A stretch of 64,000 nucleotides of DNA from Pseudomonas extremaustralis (GCF_900102035.1 NZ_LT629689.1:1426001-1490000); one strand, 5' to 3'; shown: positions 37,652-47,422, counted from the stretch's first letter. Program-made: numbers and translations. Notes: a model not told the origin generated them from the letters alone.

Positions 37652-38707
37652 ATGCCCTTGCTTCCTGCTTCACCGACTGTTGCGCCGTTGACTTTCAAGC
37701 GTCGCGTCCTGGCCATTTTCGCTGGCCTGGTCGCCGCCAACCTGTTGGCCTGGGCTTGGGCGTTCAGCGCCTTCCATGACTATCCGCTGCTGCTCGGCAC
37801 CGCCTTTCTGGCCTATAGCTTCGGCCTGCGCCATGCCGTGGATGCCGACCACATCGCCGCCATCGACAACGCCACCCGCAAGCTGATCCAGGAAGGCCGG
37901 CAAACCGCGAGTGTCGGGCTGTTCTTCTCGCTCGGGCACAGCACCGTGGTGATCCTGGCTTCGCTCGGTATCGCCCTGACGGCCACGGCGTTCAAAAGCG
38001 AAATCGAAGCCTTTCATGGCATCGGCGGGCTGATTGGCACCTCGGTGTCCGCTGCGTTCCTGTCGCTGGTGGCGCTGATCAACCTGCTGATCCTGCGCTC
38101 GGTGTACCAGGCGTTTGGACGCGTGCGGCGCGGTGAACGGATCGGCGAGCAGGAAATGAACGCGATCCTCACCGGTGGCGGTCCGATTGCTCGTCTGTTG
38201 CGCCCGCTGTTCCGGCTGATCAGCCGTCCCTGGCACTTGTATCCGCTGGGCCTGCTGTTCGGCCTGGGGTTCGACACCGCCACGGAGATCGGCCTGCTGG
38301 GGATTGCAGCGGTACAAGCGTCCCAGAGCCTGCCGATCTGGTCGATTCTGGTGTTCCCGGCGCTCTTCACCGCCGGTATGGCGCTGGTCGACACCGCCGA
38401 CAGCGTGATGATGACCGGGGCTTACCACTGGGCACTGGTCAACCCGGCACGCAAGCTCTATTACAACCTGACCATCACCTCCATGTCGGTGTTGGTGGCA
38501 TTGCTGGTGGGCGGGGTGGAAGTGCTCGGGCTGGTCGCGGCGCGTTGGGACCTGCACGGCGGCGTGTGGGATTACATCACTGCACTGACCGACAACTTCG
38601 GCATGATCGGCTACCTGATCGTCGGGATATTCATCCTGACCTGGGGCGTTTCCGTGGCGTTCTACCGCTTCAAGGGCTACGACCGCCTGGACGTGACGCC
38701 TGCCTGA
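37652..38707 (+). CDS. hoxN: High-affinity nickel permease HoxN (NiCoT family)
   Basis: A 351-residue membrane protein with about eight hydrophobic segments. NiCoT signatures are complete: RHAVDADHIAAIDN in TM2, SLGHSTVV, and LGFDTATEIGLLG. It imports Ni2+ across the inner membrane to supply hydrogenase maturation. GGAG lies 8 nt before the ATG. The upstream region joins a sigma-54 promoter with a NikR operator, so expression should need HoxA and low nickel. Confidence 0.95.
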   Translation: MPLLPASPTVAPLTFKRRVLAIFAGLVAANLLAWAWAFSAFHDYPLLLGTAFLAYSFGLRHAVDADHIAAIDNATRKLIQEGRQTASVGLFFSLGHSTVVILASLGIALTATAFKSEIEAFHGIGGLIGTSVSAAFLSLVALINLLILRSVYQAFGRVRRGERIGEQEMNAILTGGGPIARLLRPLFRLISRPWHLYPLGLLFGLGFDTATEIGLLGIAAVQASQSLPIWSILVFPALFTAGMALVDTADSVMMTGAYHWALVNPARKLYYNLTITSMSVLVALLVGGVEVLGLVAARWDLHGGVWDYITALTDNFGMIGYLIVGIFILTWGVSVAFYRFKGYDRLDVTPA

Positions 38708-38770
38708 ACCTTTTCTTCCTTTCATCGCCTGGCAAGGGGCTCTCGCCAGTCATTTGCCAGGCTGGACACA

Positions 38771-38802
38771 ATGTTTCCGGCCTGCATGAATAGTGGAAAC
38801 AT
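38771..38802 (+). promoter_or_regulatory. Candidate HoxA enhancer upstream of hoxK
   Basis: A perfect inverted repeat, ATGTTTCC-N16-GGAAACAT, centred about 158 bp before the expected hoxK transcription start, in the usual place for a sigma-54 activator site. It is the only long dyad in this 435-bp gap. Confidence 0.55.
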
Positions 38803-38918
38803 ATCTTCCGTCTCGGGTTTGTTACACGGTGTCTCGATGTGCTCGGTGTTGGATAAAAAACCTTTAAAAACAAACAGATAAAATGCTTAGCAAGCAATTT
38901 ATCCGCGCCGCGGCGAAA

Positions 38919-38934
38919 TGGCACAGGTCTTGTA
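38919..38934 (+). promoter_or_regulatory. Sigma-54 promoter of the hoxK operon
   Basis: TGGCAC-AGGTC-TTGTA, with correct spacing; -12 has GT instead of GC, the same departure as in the hoxN promoter. The leader to the hoxK ATG is about 200 nt and contains no gene. Confidence 0.72.
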
Positions 38935-39142
38935 CTTACCAGATAACTGAACGTTATGGGTTATCCGCACGTTTCCAGCCTCCGTCGCAATCATGGCCCA
39001 GGCTGCAGCCTCAACACCCCATAGAACTGATGGCCTTTGTAGCCGACGGCATGGCGCCTGACTTATCCGGTCAGGCACAGATTTCCAACACACCGAGTGC
39101 AGCCCCCGTTGAAGAACATTCTCGGGGAGGAGAAATAAAGTA

Positions 39143-40243
39143 ATGGAAACGTTTTACGAGGTGATGCGCAGACAAGGCATCTCGCGCCGCAGCTTTCTTA
39201 AATTTTGTTCCTTGACCGCAACCTCGCTGGGCCTGGGCCCGGCCTTCATGCCCAAAATCGCCTGGGCCATGGAGAACAAGCCGCGCACGCCAGTCCTCTG
39301 GTTGCACGGCCTGGAATGCACCTGTTGCTCGGAGTCGTTCATCCGCTCCGCGCATCCGCTGGCCAAGGACGTGGTGCTGTCGATGATCTCCCTGGATTAC
39401 GACGACACCTTGATGGCCGCCGCCGGGCATCAGGCCGAGGCGATCCTTGACGAGGTCATGACCAAGTACAAGGGCAACTACATCCTGGCCGTCGAAGGCA
39501 ACCCGCCGCTGAACCAGGACGGTATGAGCTGCATCATTGGCGGCAAGCCGTTCGTCGAGCAGTTGAAGCGTGTTTCACGCGATGCCAAGGCGATCATTTC
39601 CTGGGGTTCGTGCGCCAGCTGGGGCTGCGTACAGGCCGCCAAGCCCAACCCGACCCAGGCCGTGCCGATTCACAAGGTCATCACCGACAAGCCGATCATC
39701 AAAGTGCCGGGCTGCCCGCCCATCGCTGAAGTCATGACTGGGGTGATCACCTACATGCTGACCTTCGACCGCATTCCCGAGTTGGACCGTCAGGGCCGGC
39801 CGAAAATGTTCTACAGCCAGCGCATCCACGACAAGTGCTACCGCCGTCCGAACTTCGACGCCGGCCAGTTCGTCGAGTCCTGGGACGACGACGCCGCGCG
39901 CAAGGGCTACTGCCTCTACAAAGTCGGCTGCAAAGGCCCGACCACCTACAACGCCTGCTCGACCGTGCGTTGGAATGGCGGCACCAGCTTCCCGATCCAG
40001 TCCGGCCATGGCTGCATCGGTTGCTCGGAGGAGGGTTTCTGGGACAAGGGCTCGTTCTATCAGCACCTGACCGATATCAACCAGTTTGGCGTTGAAGCGA
40101 ATGCCGATGAAATCGGCCTGGCTGCCGGCGTCACCGTCGGTGCCGCGATCACTGCCCACGCCGCCGTCACCGCCCTCAAACGCGCCAGTAACGGCAAGGC
40201 GTCCACGCCGTCGCACGACGCCCCAGCGACAAGACAGGAATAA
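39143..40243 (+). CDS. hoxK: O2-tolerant membrane-bound [NiFe]-hydrogenase small subunit HoxK
   Basis: 366 residues with a twin-arginine signal (ISRRSFLKF) cut after residue 42 (AWA). In mature numbering the proximal-cluster cysteines are C17, C19, C20, C115 and C120 (LECTCCSES and GSCASWGC), including the two extra cysteines that make the [4Fe-3S] cluster of O2-tolerant group 1d enzymes. Medial and distal cluster motifs ([14 protein letters not shown] region and [11 protein letters not shown]) follow. A hydrophobic C-terminal anchor ([18 protein letters not shown]) is present. Tat export carries the folded dimer to the periplasm, where it feeds electrons to the cytochrome HoxZ. GGGGAGGAG precedes the ATG. 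Confidence 0.97.
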   Translation: METFYEVMRRQGISRRSFLKFCSLTATSLGLGPAFMPKIAWAMENKPRTPVLWLHGLECTCCSESFIRSAHPLAKDVVLSMISLDYDDTLMAAAGHQAEAILDEVMTKYKGNYILAVEGNPPLNQDGMSCIIGGKPFVEQLKRVSRDAKAIISWGSCASWGCVQAAKPNPTQAVPIHKVITDKPIIKVPGCPPIAEVMTGVITYMLTFDRIPELDRQGRPKMFYSQRIHDKCYRRPNFDAGQFVESWDDDAARKGYCLYKVGCKGPTTYNACSTVRWNGGTSFPIQSGHGCIGCSEEGFWDKGSFYQHLTDINQFGVEANADEIGLAAGVTVGAAITAHAAVTALKRASNGKASTPSHDAPATRQE

Positions 40244-40249
40244 GCACCA

Positions 40250-42106
40250 ATGAGCACCTATTCGACTCAGGGTTTCGATCTCAACAACACAGGCCGACGT
40301 ATCGTTGTCGACCCTGTGACCCGTATCGAAGGCCACATGCGCGTCGAGGTCAACCTCGATGCCAACAACATCATCCGCAACGCAGTTTCCACCGGCACCA
40401 TGTGGCGCGGCCTGGAAGTCATCCTCAAGGGCCGCGACCCGCGTGACGCCTGGGCATTCGTGGAGCGCATCTGCGGCGTCTGCACCGGTTGCCACGCACT
40501 GGCCTCGGTGCGTTCGGTAGAGGATGCACTGGGCATTCGTATCCCGCCGAACGCGCACTTGATTCGCGAGATGATGGCCAAGACCCTGCAGGTCCATGAC
40601 CACGCCGTGCATTTCTACCACCTGCATGCCCTGGACTGGGTGGACGTGGTGTCTGCGCTCAAGGCCGACCCCAAGCGCACTTCGGAATTGCAGCAGACCG
40701 TATCGCCGGCGCACCCGTTGTCGTCGCCGGGTTATTTCCGCGACGTGCAAAACCGCCTGAAGAAGTTCGTCGAAAGCGGCCAGCTCGGGCCGTTCATGAA
40801 TGGCTATTGGGGCAACCCGGCGTACCAACTGCCGCCTGAAGCCAACCTGATGGCCGTGACCCATTACCTCGAAGCCCTCGACTTGCAGAAAGAGTGGGTG
40901 AAGATCCACACCATCTTCGGCGGCAAGAACCCGCACCCTAACTACCTGGTCGGCGGCGTGCCTTGCGCGATCAATATCGACGGCGACCTGGCCGCCGGTG
41001 CGCCGTTGAATATGGAACGCCTGAACTTCGTGCGTGCGCGCATCGATGAAGCGCTGACCTTCTGCCGCAACGTGTATGTGCCGGACGTGCTGGCCATCGG
41101 CACCATCTACAAGCAAAAGGGCTGGTTGCATGGCGGCGGTTTGTCGGCGACCAACGTGATGGACTACGGCACCTACGCCAAGGTCAATTACGACGACAGC
41201 ACCAACCAACTGCCGGGCGGTGCGATCCTCAACGGCAACTGGGACGAGATCCTGCCTGTCGACGCGCGCGATCCCGAGCAAGTGCAAGAGTTCGTGACCC
41301 ACTCCTGGTACAACTACCCGGACAACGACAAGGGCCTGCACCCGTGGGATGGCATCACCGAGCCGAACTACGAGCTGGGCGCCAAGACCAAGGGCACCCG
41401 CACCAACATCGAAGAAGTGGACGAAAGCGCCAAATATTCGTGGGTCAAATCGCCGCGCTGGCGCGGGCATGCCATGGAAGTCGGGCCATTGGCGCGTTAC
41501 ATCCTCGGCTACGCCCACGCCCTCAAGGGCAACCCGCATTGCCAACGGGTCAAGGAGCAACTGGAAGGTTCGCTGCGGGCGGTCAACCACGACTTGCCGA
41601 AGGCCCTGGGCCTGGCGGAAACCAACCTCAGTGCCAAGCAACTCTTGCCAAGCACGATCGGCCGGACCCTGACCCGCGCCCTGGAAGCCGAATACTGCGC
41701 AGAAATGATGGTCGACGACTGGAACGAGTTGATGACCAACATCCGCAACGGCGACCGCGCCACTGCCAACGTCGAGAAGTGGGACCCGTCCACCTGGCCT
41801 GCCGAAGCCAAAGGGGTCGGCATCGTTGCCGCGCCACGCGGCGCGCTGGGGCACTGGATCCGGATCAAGAACGGCAAGATCGAAAACTACCAATGCGTCG
41901 TGCCCAGCACCTGGAACGGCAGCCCGCGTGATGCCAAAGGGCAGATCGGTGCTTTCGAAGCCGCGCTGATGAACACGCCGGTGGCCGTCCCCGATCAGCC
42001 CGTGGAAATCCTGCGCACGCTGCATTCCTTCGACCCTTGCATGGCCTGCGCGACCCACGTGATGAGCGAGGACGGCGCGGAGCTGAGCACAGTCAAGGTC
42101 AGTTGA
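40250..42106 (+). CDS. hoxG: Membrane-bound [NiFe]-hydrogenase large subunit HoxG
   Basis: A 618-residue catalytic subunit. NiFe(CN)2CO ligands are C75/C78 ([10 protein letters not shown]) and C597/C600 (DPCMACATH). The protein carries a 15-residue extension after H603 that must be removed by the protease HoxM encoded two genes on. It oxidises H2 and passes electrons to HoxK. It starts 6 bp after hoxK. Confidence 0.97.
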   Translation: MSTYSTQGFDLNNTGRRIVVDPVTRIEGHMRVEVNLDANNIIRNAVSTGTMWRGLEVILKGRDPRDAWAFVERICGVCTGCHALASVRSVEDALGIRIPPNAHLIREMMAKTLQVHDHAVHFYHLHALDWVDVVSALKADPKRTSELQQTVSPAHPLSSPGYFRDVQNRLKKFVESGQLGPFMNGYWGNPAYQLPPEANLMAVTHYLEALDLQKEWVKIHTIFGGKNPHPNYLVGGVPCAINIDGDLAAGAPLNMERLNFVRARIDEALTFCRNVYVPDVLAIGTIYKQKGWLHGGGLSATNVMDYGTYAKVNYDDSTNQLPGGAILNGNWDEILPVDARDPEQVQEFVTHSWYNYPDNDKGLHPWDGITEPNYELGAKTKGTRTNIEEVDESAKYSWVKSPRWRGHAMEVGPLARYILGYAHALKGNPHCQRVKEQLEGSLRAVNHDLPKALGLAETNLSAKQLLPSTIGRTLTRALEAEYCAEMMVDDWNELMTNIRNGDRATANVEKWDPSTWPAEAKGVGIVAAPRGALGHWIRIKNGKIENYQCVVPSTWNGSPRDAKGQIGAFEAALMNTPVAVPDQPVEILRTLHSFDPCMACATHVMSEDGAELSTVKVS

Positions 42107-42128
42107 TCGATTGTTCAACGCTGCATTC

Positions 42129-42150
42129 GGCAGGCGCCACGGCGCCTGCC
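42129..42150 (+). other. Intercistronic hairpin between hoxG and hoxZ
   Basis: A perfect 10-bp stem, GGCAGGCGCC-AC-GGCGCCTGCC, with a 2-nt loop. No T tract follows. It may stabilise the hoxKG message end or lower hoxZ expression. Confidence 0.55.
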
Positions 42151-42167
42151 CATCCAAAGGTGACGCT

Positions 42168-42851
42168 ATGACCCAACCTACTCAAAGCCCCCTCGACGCG
42201 TCGGAATACGTGTACGAGGCACCCGTGCGCCTGTGGCACTGGATCAATGCCGCCTGCATTGTGGTGCTGGCCATCACCGGCTACTTGATTGGCTCGCCGC
42301 TGGCGACCCAACCGGGCGAAGCCAGCGACCATTTCGTGATGGGCTACATCCGCTTTGCGCATTTCAGCGCGGCGTACATTTTCACCATCGCCATGATCGG
42401 GCGCGCCTATTGGGCGCTGGTGGGCAATCACCACGCCCGCGAACTGTTCTCGGTGCCGCTGGCCAGCAAGGTCTACTGGACTGACTTGGTCGCCTGGGTG
42501 CGCTACTACTTGTTCATCGGGCCGACGCCCAAGCCGATGTTCGGCCATAACCCGCTGTCGCGGTTCGCGATGTTTTTCATCTTCCTGCTGACCTCACTGT
42601 TCATGATCCTGACCGGCTTTGCGCTGTACGGCGAAGGCGCGCAAATGGGCTCGTGGCAGGAGCGCACCTTCGGTTGGGTGCTGCCGCTGCTGGGGCAATC
42701 CAACAACGTGCATGTCCTGCATCACTTGGGCATGTGGGTGATTGTGCTATTCGTCATGTTCCACATCTATGCCGCCGTGCGCGAAGAAATCAACGGGCGG
42801 CTGAGCTTGGTCGGGGCCATGATTTCCGGCTACAAGACCTTCAAAAAATGA
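42168..42851 (+). CDS. hoxZ: Hydrogenase cytochrome b subunit HoxZ
   Basis: 227 residues from the ATG at 42168 (an earlier in-frame start lies inside the hairpin). Four membrane segments carry the expected haem-b histidines (RLWHWINA, RFAHFSAAYIF, HVLHHLGMW and MFHIYAAVREE). It anchors the HoxKG dimer to the membrane and transfers electrons to quinone. Its stop overlaps hoxM by 4 nt. Confidence 0.94.
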   Translation: MTQPTQSPLDASEYVYEAPVRLWHWINAACIVVLAITGYLIGSPLATQPGEASDHFVMGYIRFAHFSAAYIFTIAMIGRAYWALVGNHHARELFSVPLASKVYWTDLVAWVRYYLFIGPTPKPMFGHNPLSRFAMFFIFLLTSLFMILTGFALYGEGAQMGSWQERTFGWVLPLLGQSNNVHVLHHLGMWVIVLFVMFHIYAAVREEINGRLSLVGAMISGYKTFKK

Positions 42852-43507
42852 CCACATTGGTAGAAACCGCCATGAGTCCTCTCCAACCGACACTGCCGCA
42901 GATCACCGTGCTGGGCATCGGCAACCTGCTGTGGGCCGACGAAGGCTTCGGCGTACGTTGCGTCGAAGCCCTGCAACAGCGTTATGAGTTCGCCGACAAC
43001 GTGGCGCTGATCGATGGCGGCACTCAAGGCCTGTACCTGATCCAGCATGTCCAGCAAGCCGATTACCTGCTGATTTTCGACGCGGTGGATTACAACCTCG
43101 CACCGGGCGAGCTGAAGTTCATCGCCGACGATGAGGTGCCTAAATTCCTCGGCATCAAAAAACTCAGCCTGCACCAGACCGGCTTTCAGGAAGTGCTGAT
43201 GCTCGCGCAATTGACCGGCCATTACCCGACCCGGGTGTTGCTGATCGGTTGCCAGCCGGAAAACATGATGGACTACGGCGGCAGCCTGCGCCCCAGCGTC
43301 AGGGCCGCCATGGAAGGCGCGCTGGATGAGGCGCTGCGCGTGCTCGACAGCTGGGGCGCGGCGCCGCAGAAACGCGCTACGCCGTTGGCGGGTGAAGAGG
43401 CCGTGACGCTGCCGCACCTGGAGCTGCAACGCTACGAAAACGAACGTCCGTCCGAACAGCAAGCCTGCCGGATCGGCGACGAACGCATCCTCGCCAGGCG
43501 CGCCTGA
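42848..43507 (+). CDS. hoxM: Hydrogenase maturation endopeptidase HoxM
   Basis: A 219-residue HyaD/HupD-type protease with nickel-contacting residues in GIGNLLWADEGFGVR, IFDAVDYN and LSLHQTGF. It removes the HoxG C-terminal extension after nickel insertion. The ATG at 42848 overlaps the hoxZ stop; another ATG eight codons later is possible. It has a longer C-terminal tail than many relatives. Confidence 0.93.
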   Translation: MTTLVETAMSPLQPTLPQITVLGIGNLLWADEGFGVRCVEALQQRYEFADNVALIDGGTQGLYLIQHVQQADYLLIFDAVDYNLAPGELKFIADDEVPKFLGIKKLSLHQTGFQEVLMLAQLTGHYPTRVLLIGCQPENMMDYGGSLRPSVRAAMEGALDEALRVLDSWGAAPQKRATPLAGEEAVTLPHLELQRYENERPSEQQACRIGDERILARRA

Positions 43508-43508
43508 T

Positions 43509-43883
43509 ATGTGCATCGGATTGCCCATGCAAGTGATCGAGGCCGGGTTGGGCTTCGCCCGATGCCGCGACCGCCACGGCGAAGAACGGCGCATCGACCT
43601 GTCACTGGTTGGCCCCTGTGGCGTCGGCGACTGGCTGTTGATCTTTCTCGACGCCGCCCGCGAACGCCTCGACGCCCAGCGCGCCAGCGAAATCGACTCG
43701 ACCCTGCGCCTGCTCGAAGACGCCTTGTTCGGCACGGCCCCGCAGCCAGACAGCGCGCCGGGTTTCAGCTTGCCCTCAGCCATGAGCGCCGGGCACCTGG
43801 CCGCCTTGCTGGGTCAGGCGTCGCCAACCCTTGAGCCTGCCGCGCTCACCCCACCTCAACTGTCACTCAAGGACCCCACATGA
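43509..43883 (+). CDS. hoxL: HypC/HupF-family hydrogenase chaperone HoxL
   Basis: A 124-residue protein beginning MCIGLP, the required N-terminal Cys motif of HypC proteins, with a longer C-terminal tail. HoxL assists in Fe(CN)2CO delivery to HoxG, a dedicated partner alongside the general HypC encoded 6 kb downstream. It overlaps hoxO by 4 nt. Confidence 0.9.
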   Translation: MCIGLPMQVIEAGLGFARCRDRHGEERRIDLSLVGPCGVGDWLLIFLDAARERLDAQRASEIDSTLRLLEDALFGTAPQPDSAPGFSLPSAMSAGHLAALLGQASPTLEPAALTPPQLSLKDPT

Positions 43884-44362
43884 GCGAATCCGCTGTTTTC
43901 ATGGCGCCCATTCCTGCGACGCCCGCCATCCCGGCCTTGATCAGCCGCCTGGTGGAACAATTCGACGCGGCCTGGATCGACGCCGACAACCTTGATGCCT
44001 GGCTTGCCCAAGGCGGCGACTGCTTGTTGCTGCTGTGCGGCGATCCGGTACGCCATCCCGAATGCCTGGACGTGGCCGTCGTGCTGCCGGAACTGCGCGT
44101 GGAAATCGCGCGTCGCCATCAATTGACCCTGCGCCTGGGGGTGGTCAGCCGCGCCGATGAAGAAGCCATCGCCGAACGCTTTGCCGTGCGTCGCTGGCCG
44201 TCGCTGGTGTGGCTGCGCGATGGCGGCTACGTCACCACCTTCAGCGGCATGCTCGACTGGGACGAATACCTGCGCCTGGCGGACAGTGCCGTGAGTCAAA
44301 GCAACGCGCGCATTCCATTGCTCGCCGGTGCACCCGTCAGCGCCCCCGGAGGTTGCCAATGA
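43880..44362 (+). CDS. hoxO: Hydrogenase accessory protein HoxO (HupG/HyaE)
   Basis: A 160-residue thioredoxin-like protein without the CXXC motif (RWPSLVWLRDGGYVTTF). HyaE/HoxO proteins escort the small subunit HoxK and delay its export until the large subunit is ready. Overlaps hoxQ by 4 nt. Confidence 0.88.
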   Translation: MSESAVFMAPIPATPAIPALISRLVEQFDAAWIDADNLDAWLAQGGDCLLLLCGDPVRHPECLDVAVVLPELRVEIARRHQLTLRLGVVSRADEEAIAERFAVRRWPSLVWLRDGGYVTTFSGMLDWDEYLRLADSAVSQSNARIPLLAGAPVSAPGGCQ

Positions 44363-45252
44363 ACCACGATACCAATGACCGTGACGGGCAAAACCATGCC
44401 GTGGCGTTCGATCCGCTGAACTACATCCCCGTGGTGGACATCGGCCCCGGCTCGCAACCCGACGATGAGGACGTGCTCGAATACATCAGCATGCCCCAGG
44501 GCATGTACACCCATAGCATCCCGGTGCTGCCCGAGCCTGAAGAGCTGCAGGCGCTGCCCGGCGCCCGGCAGGCGTTGCAAACGCTGCTGCAATGCCTGCG
44601 CGACTGCACGAACGGCCTGGCCACGCAAAGCGTCGACCTCAGCGGCCTGGAAGTCGGCGACCGCAAGCTGCTCGACCAATTGCTGGGGGAGGGCGAGGTC
44701 AGCGCGATCATTGCCGCGCAGCCGTCGTTGCGTATCCAGGAGTCGATCTTCGCTGGCGTATGGCGCCTCTACGGCCAGGGCTACGATCACGTCGAAGTGG
44801 GCGCCGCCCCCGCGCAGTTGCGCAGCAAGGCTCGCGCTGCGGCGCGGCCAGCGGATTTCGACTTGTCGTCACCCTTGCCGCTGGGCGTCATGAACGCCCC
44901 GGCGATCCTGACCGAAGTCCAGGACCGCAGCCAACACTGGCAACCTGGCGATCAGGTGCATGTCATCAACCTGACCTTGCTGCCGTTGTCCGAACAAGAC
45001 CTTGCCTTTCTCGACACCCACTTGCCCGCCGGCCCCGTGCGCGCCTTGGCCCGTGGCTATGGCAATTGCCTGATCAGCGCGACCCGGATCCAGAACTGCT
45101 GGCGCATCACGTACTTCAATTCCCAGGATGCGCAAATCCTCGACACCATCGAAATCACCGACCTGCCGGAAGTGATCTGCGCCGCCCCCGAAGACCTGGC
45201 CGACTCCCTGGAGCGCTTTGAAGACGTTATCCAGTGGTTCGAAGGGCAGTGA
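44359..45252 (+). CDS. hoxQ: Hydrogenase accessory protein HoxQ (HupH/HyaF)
   Basis: 297 residues from the ATG at 44359, with GGAGG before it. It is a HupH/HyaF family protein that works with HoxO on HoxK maturation. Recognisable motifs are IPVVDIGPGSQPD, YISMPQGM and GYGNCLISATR. It precedes the rubredoxin gene by 7 bp. Confidence 0.9.
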   Translation: MNHDTNDRDGQNHAVAFDPLNYIPVVDIGPGSQPDDEDVLEYISMPQGMYTHSIPVLPEPEELQALPGARQALQTLLQCLRDCTNGLATQSVDLSGLEVGDRKLLDQLLGEGEVSAIIAAQPSLRIQESIFAGVWRLYGQGYDHVEVGAAPAQLRSKARAAARPADFDLSSPLPLGVMNAPAILTEVQDRSQHWQPGDQVHVINLTLLPLSEQDLAFLDTHLPAGPVRALARGYGNCLISATRIQNCWRITYFNSQDAQILDTIEITDLPEVICAAPEDLADSLERFEDVIQWFEGQ

Positions 45253-45259
45253 GGCCGCG

Positions 45260-45490
45260 ATGAACGAAAAAACCAGCTTCGAAGGCAGCTACGGCGGCGA
45301 CAACGCGCGGATCAGCGACGCCACTCGCCTGGAATGCAAAATCTGCTGGTGGGTATATGACCCGCGCGAAGGCGACCCGGTCTGGCAGATCGAGCCCGGC
45401 ACGCCGTTCTCGGCATTGCCGGAGCATTGGCGTTGCCCGAACTGCGATGGCGATGCCGAGCAGTTCATGGTGATCGATGAACCTGTCTGA
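45260..45490 (+). CDS. hoxR: Rubredoxin-like protein HoxR
   Basis: A 76-residue rubredoxin with iron ligands C26/C29 (LECKICWWVYDPREG) and C59/C62 (WRCPNCDGD). It is needed for the special proximal cluster of O2-tolerant hydrogenase in known systems. Its 3' end overlaps hoxT by 14 nt. Confidence 0.93.
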   Translation: MNEKTSFEGSYGGDNARISDATRLECKICWWVYDPREGDPVWQIEPGTPFSALPEHWRCPNCDGDAEQFMVIDEPV

Positions 45491-45980
45491 GTGGCAACAC
45501 GGCCCGGCGCAACAGGCGCAGACCCTGTGCGCACACTTCCAGGACATCGCCGATACGCGCATGCGCGGGTTGCCGTTTCTCAATCAACAACTGGTGGTCG
45601 AGGCGGTGGGTTTCAGCGCGCAGATCGCCGGGGAGAATGCGGCCACTGGCGTGCTCGGTATTCTGATCACCCCCTGGTTCATGAACCTGGTCTGGCTGCC
45701 GGAGAACACCGGAGCACTCCTGGCCCCGGGGGCGTCAGGCGAACATCAATTCGGCGGCCAGCGCCTGACCTTCATTGGCGCGGACGGCGAAGGCCTTGGT
45801 GGCTACGAGAGCTGTTCGCTGTTTTCACCGATGTTTGAATTCGCCGATCAGGACGCGGCCCGGCAAACCGCCGAACAGGTGCTGGCGCTGTTGCGGGACG
45901 CGCCCGAACCTCCAGCCGAACGCCCGGCCATCAGCCGCCGTGGCTTGCTGTTCGGTCGCGTGTCCGGGGGCGCACAATGA
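45477..45980 (+). CDS. hoxT: Hydrogenase assembly chaperone HoxT (HupJ/HybE family)
   Basis: A 167-residue HybE/HupJ-family chaperone (MRGLPFLNQQLVVEAVGF, GVLITPWFMNLV-type core). It supports assembly of the O2-tolerant enzyme. It overlaps both neighbours, hoxR (14 nt) and hoxV (4 nt). Confidence 0.9.
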   Translation: MNLSEWQHGPAQQAQTLCAHFQDIADTRMRGLPFLNQQLVVEAVGFSAQIAGENAATGVLGILITPWFMNLVWLPENTGALLAPGASGEHQFGGQRLTFIGADGEGLGGYESCSLFSPMFEFADQDAARQTAEQVLALLRDAPEPPAERPAISRRGLLFGRVSGGAQ

Positions 45981-47059
45981 CCGCCACGGCAACCCTGACG
46001 CGGCTCGGCGGATCCTTGCGGGTGCGTCCAGGTCAGCAGCCCGCCCTTGTCGGCGGGCGTCCGGCGTTGGCTGCGACCTTGTTGCGCGGCCAGCCGCCAC
46101 AGACCGCTGCGCATCACTTGCCGTTGCTCTACAGCCTGTGCGGGCAAGCGCATCGCTTGACCGCAGAGTTGGCCGTCCACACCGCATTGCACGGCGAAAC
46201 GCCCATCGACCCGGAGGCCCGGCGCATGCTGGAGGCCGAAACCCGCCGCGAACATGTGCGACGTATGCTGCTCGAATGGCCGCGGCTGCTGGGTAACCCG
46301 TCGATGCGCCCCGATCTCAGCCAATTGCATGCCTGGGAGCACACCCCGCAACAGGCGATGCAGGCCTGGCTGGGTGAACCACTGGCGCACTGGCTTGAAC
46401 AATGGCACGCCGACCCGTTCAGCGCGCTCGATGCCTGGAGCCAGCGCAGCGATCACTGGCTGGCGCACGCCCTGGCCGACTGCCGCGATGATGCTCACGC
46501 CCTGCAACTGCCGGTGCGAGCCTTGTCACTGGCCGGCAACACTCAGGCGCTGCGCGTAGTGGCCGAACAATTGCGAGATGCCAGCGATTTCGCGTTGCAT
46601 CCGCTGGTCGAGGGACTACCCTGTGAGACGGGCAGCTGGACCCGCGAGCGCGAGGCCGACCCACAACGTTACGCCAGCGTCTGGCTGCGCCTGGGGGCGC
46701 GTCTGGCCGAGCTGGCGCGGCTGTCGCTGCCACAGCCCACTGGCCTGGCATTCGGTGCCTTGGCGCTGGGGCCCGATGAGGCGTTGGCCTGGAGCGAAAC
46801 GTCGCGCGGCCTGTTGCTGCACCGGGTTTGTCTGGAGCGAATGAATGCCGGTGTGTTGATCAGCGATTATCAGGTCATCGCGCCGACCGAATGGAACCTT
46901 CATCCCCACGGCACGTTGGCCCAGGGCTTGGCGAAGATGTCAGCCGGCGATTCGCGCACCCGACGTCGCGCCGAACTGTTGATCGCGGCGTTCGACCCGT
47001 GCATCGGCTTCACCCTCGAACTTGAAGCAGCACCGAGCGAGGAGATTATTCATGCATGA
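45977..47059 (+). CDS. hoxV: Hydrogenase maturation scaffold HoxV (HupK)
   Basis: A 360-residue HupK/HoxV protein distantly related to hydrogenase large subunits: the C-terminal DPCIGFTLE echoes the DPCxxC motif but keeps only one Cys. It also has VIAPTEWNLHPHG. HoxV is thought to carry the Fe(CN)2CO group before transfer to HoxG. It overlaps hypA by 8 nt. Confidence 0.9.
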   Translation: MTATATLTRLGGSLRVRPGQQPALVGGRPALAATLLRGQPPQTAAHHLPLLYSLCGQAHRLTAELAVHTALHGETPIDPEARRMLEAETRREHVRRMLLEWPRLLGNPSMRPDLSQLHAWEHTPQQAMQAWLGEPLAHWLEQWHADPFSALDAWSQRSDHWLAHALADCRDDAHALQLPVRALSLAGNTQALRVVAEQLRDASDFALHPLVEGLPCETGSWTREREADPQRYASVWLRLGARLAELARLSLPQPTGLAFGALALGPDEALAWSETSRGLLLHRVCLERMNAGVLISDYQVIAPTEWNLHPHGTLAQGLAKMSAGDSRTRRRAELLIAAFDPCIGFTLELEAAPSEEIIHA

Positions 47060-47399
47060 AGTGAGTCTGGCGGGCGGCATTCTCAGTGCCGTCGAAGCGG
47101 CGGCCAAGCGTGATCCGTTCGTACGGGTCAGCCGCCTGCGCCTGGAAGCCGGCCAGTTGGCCGGCGTTGAAGTCGAGGCGCTGCGTTTCGCCCTCGAAGC
47201 ACTGGCGCCAGGCACCTTGCTGGCCGGTGCGCACATCGATATTGAACAACCCCCGGGCCAGGCTTGGTGCCTGGATTGCGCCATCAGCGTGGCGCTGATC
47301 GAGCGCGGCGCCGGCTGCCCGCAGTGCGGCGGCTTCTGGCTGCAACCCACCGGCGGGACTGAATTGCGCATCCTCGACCTGCAGGTCGAGGATCATTAA
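47052..47399 (+). CDS. hypA: Nickel insertion metallochaperone HypA
   Basis: A 115-residue HypA with the N-terminal nickel site MHE and zinc ligands C73/C76 and C89/C92 (CLDC, CPQC). It loads nickel into the large subunit with HypB. The start inside hoxV is set by the MHE motif. Confidence 0.95.
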   Translation: MHEVSLAGGILSAVEAAAKRDPFVRVSRLRLEAGQLAGVEVEALRFALEALAPGTLLAGAHIDIEQPPGQAWCLDCAISVALIERGAGCPQCGGFWLQPTGGTELRILDLQVEDH

Positions 47400-47422
47400 T
47401 CGTTTTATTTTGGAGGTACACC

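Noticed and set aside
39575..42157. An 860-codon open frame antisense to hoxK/hoxG
   Set aside because: High-GC third positions leave the opposite strand open. The protein has no domain, and the sense strand encodes clear hydrogenase subunits.
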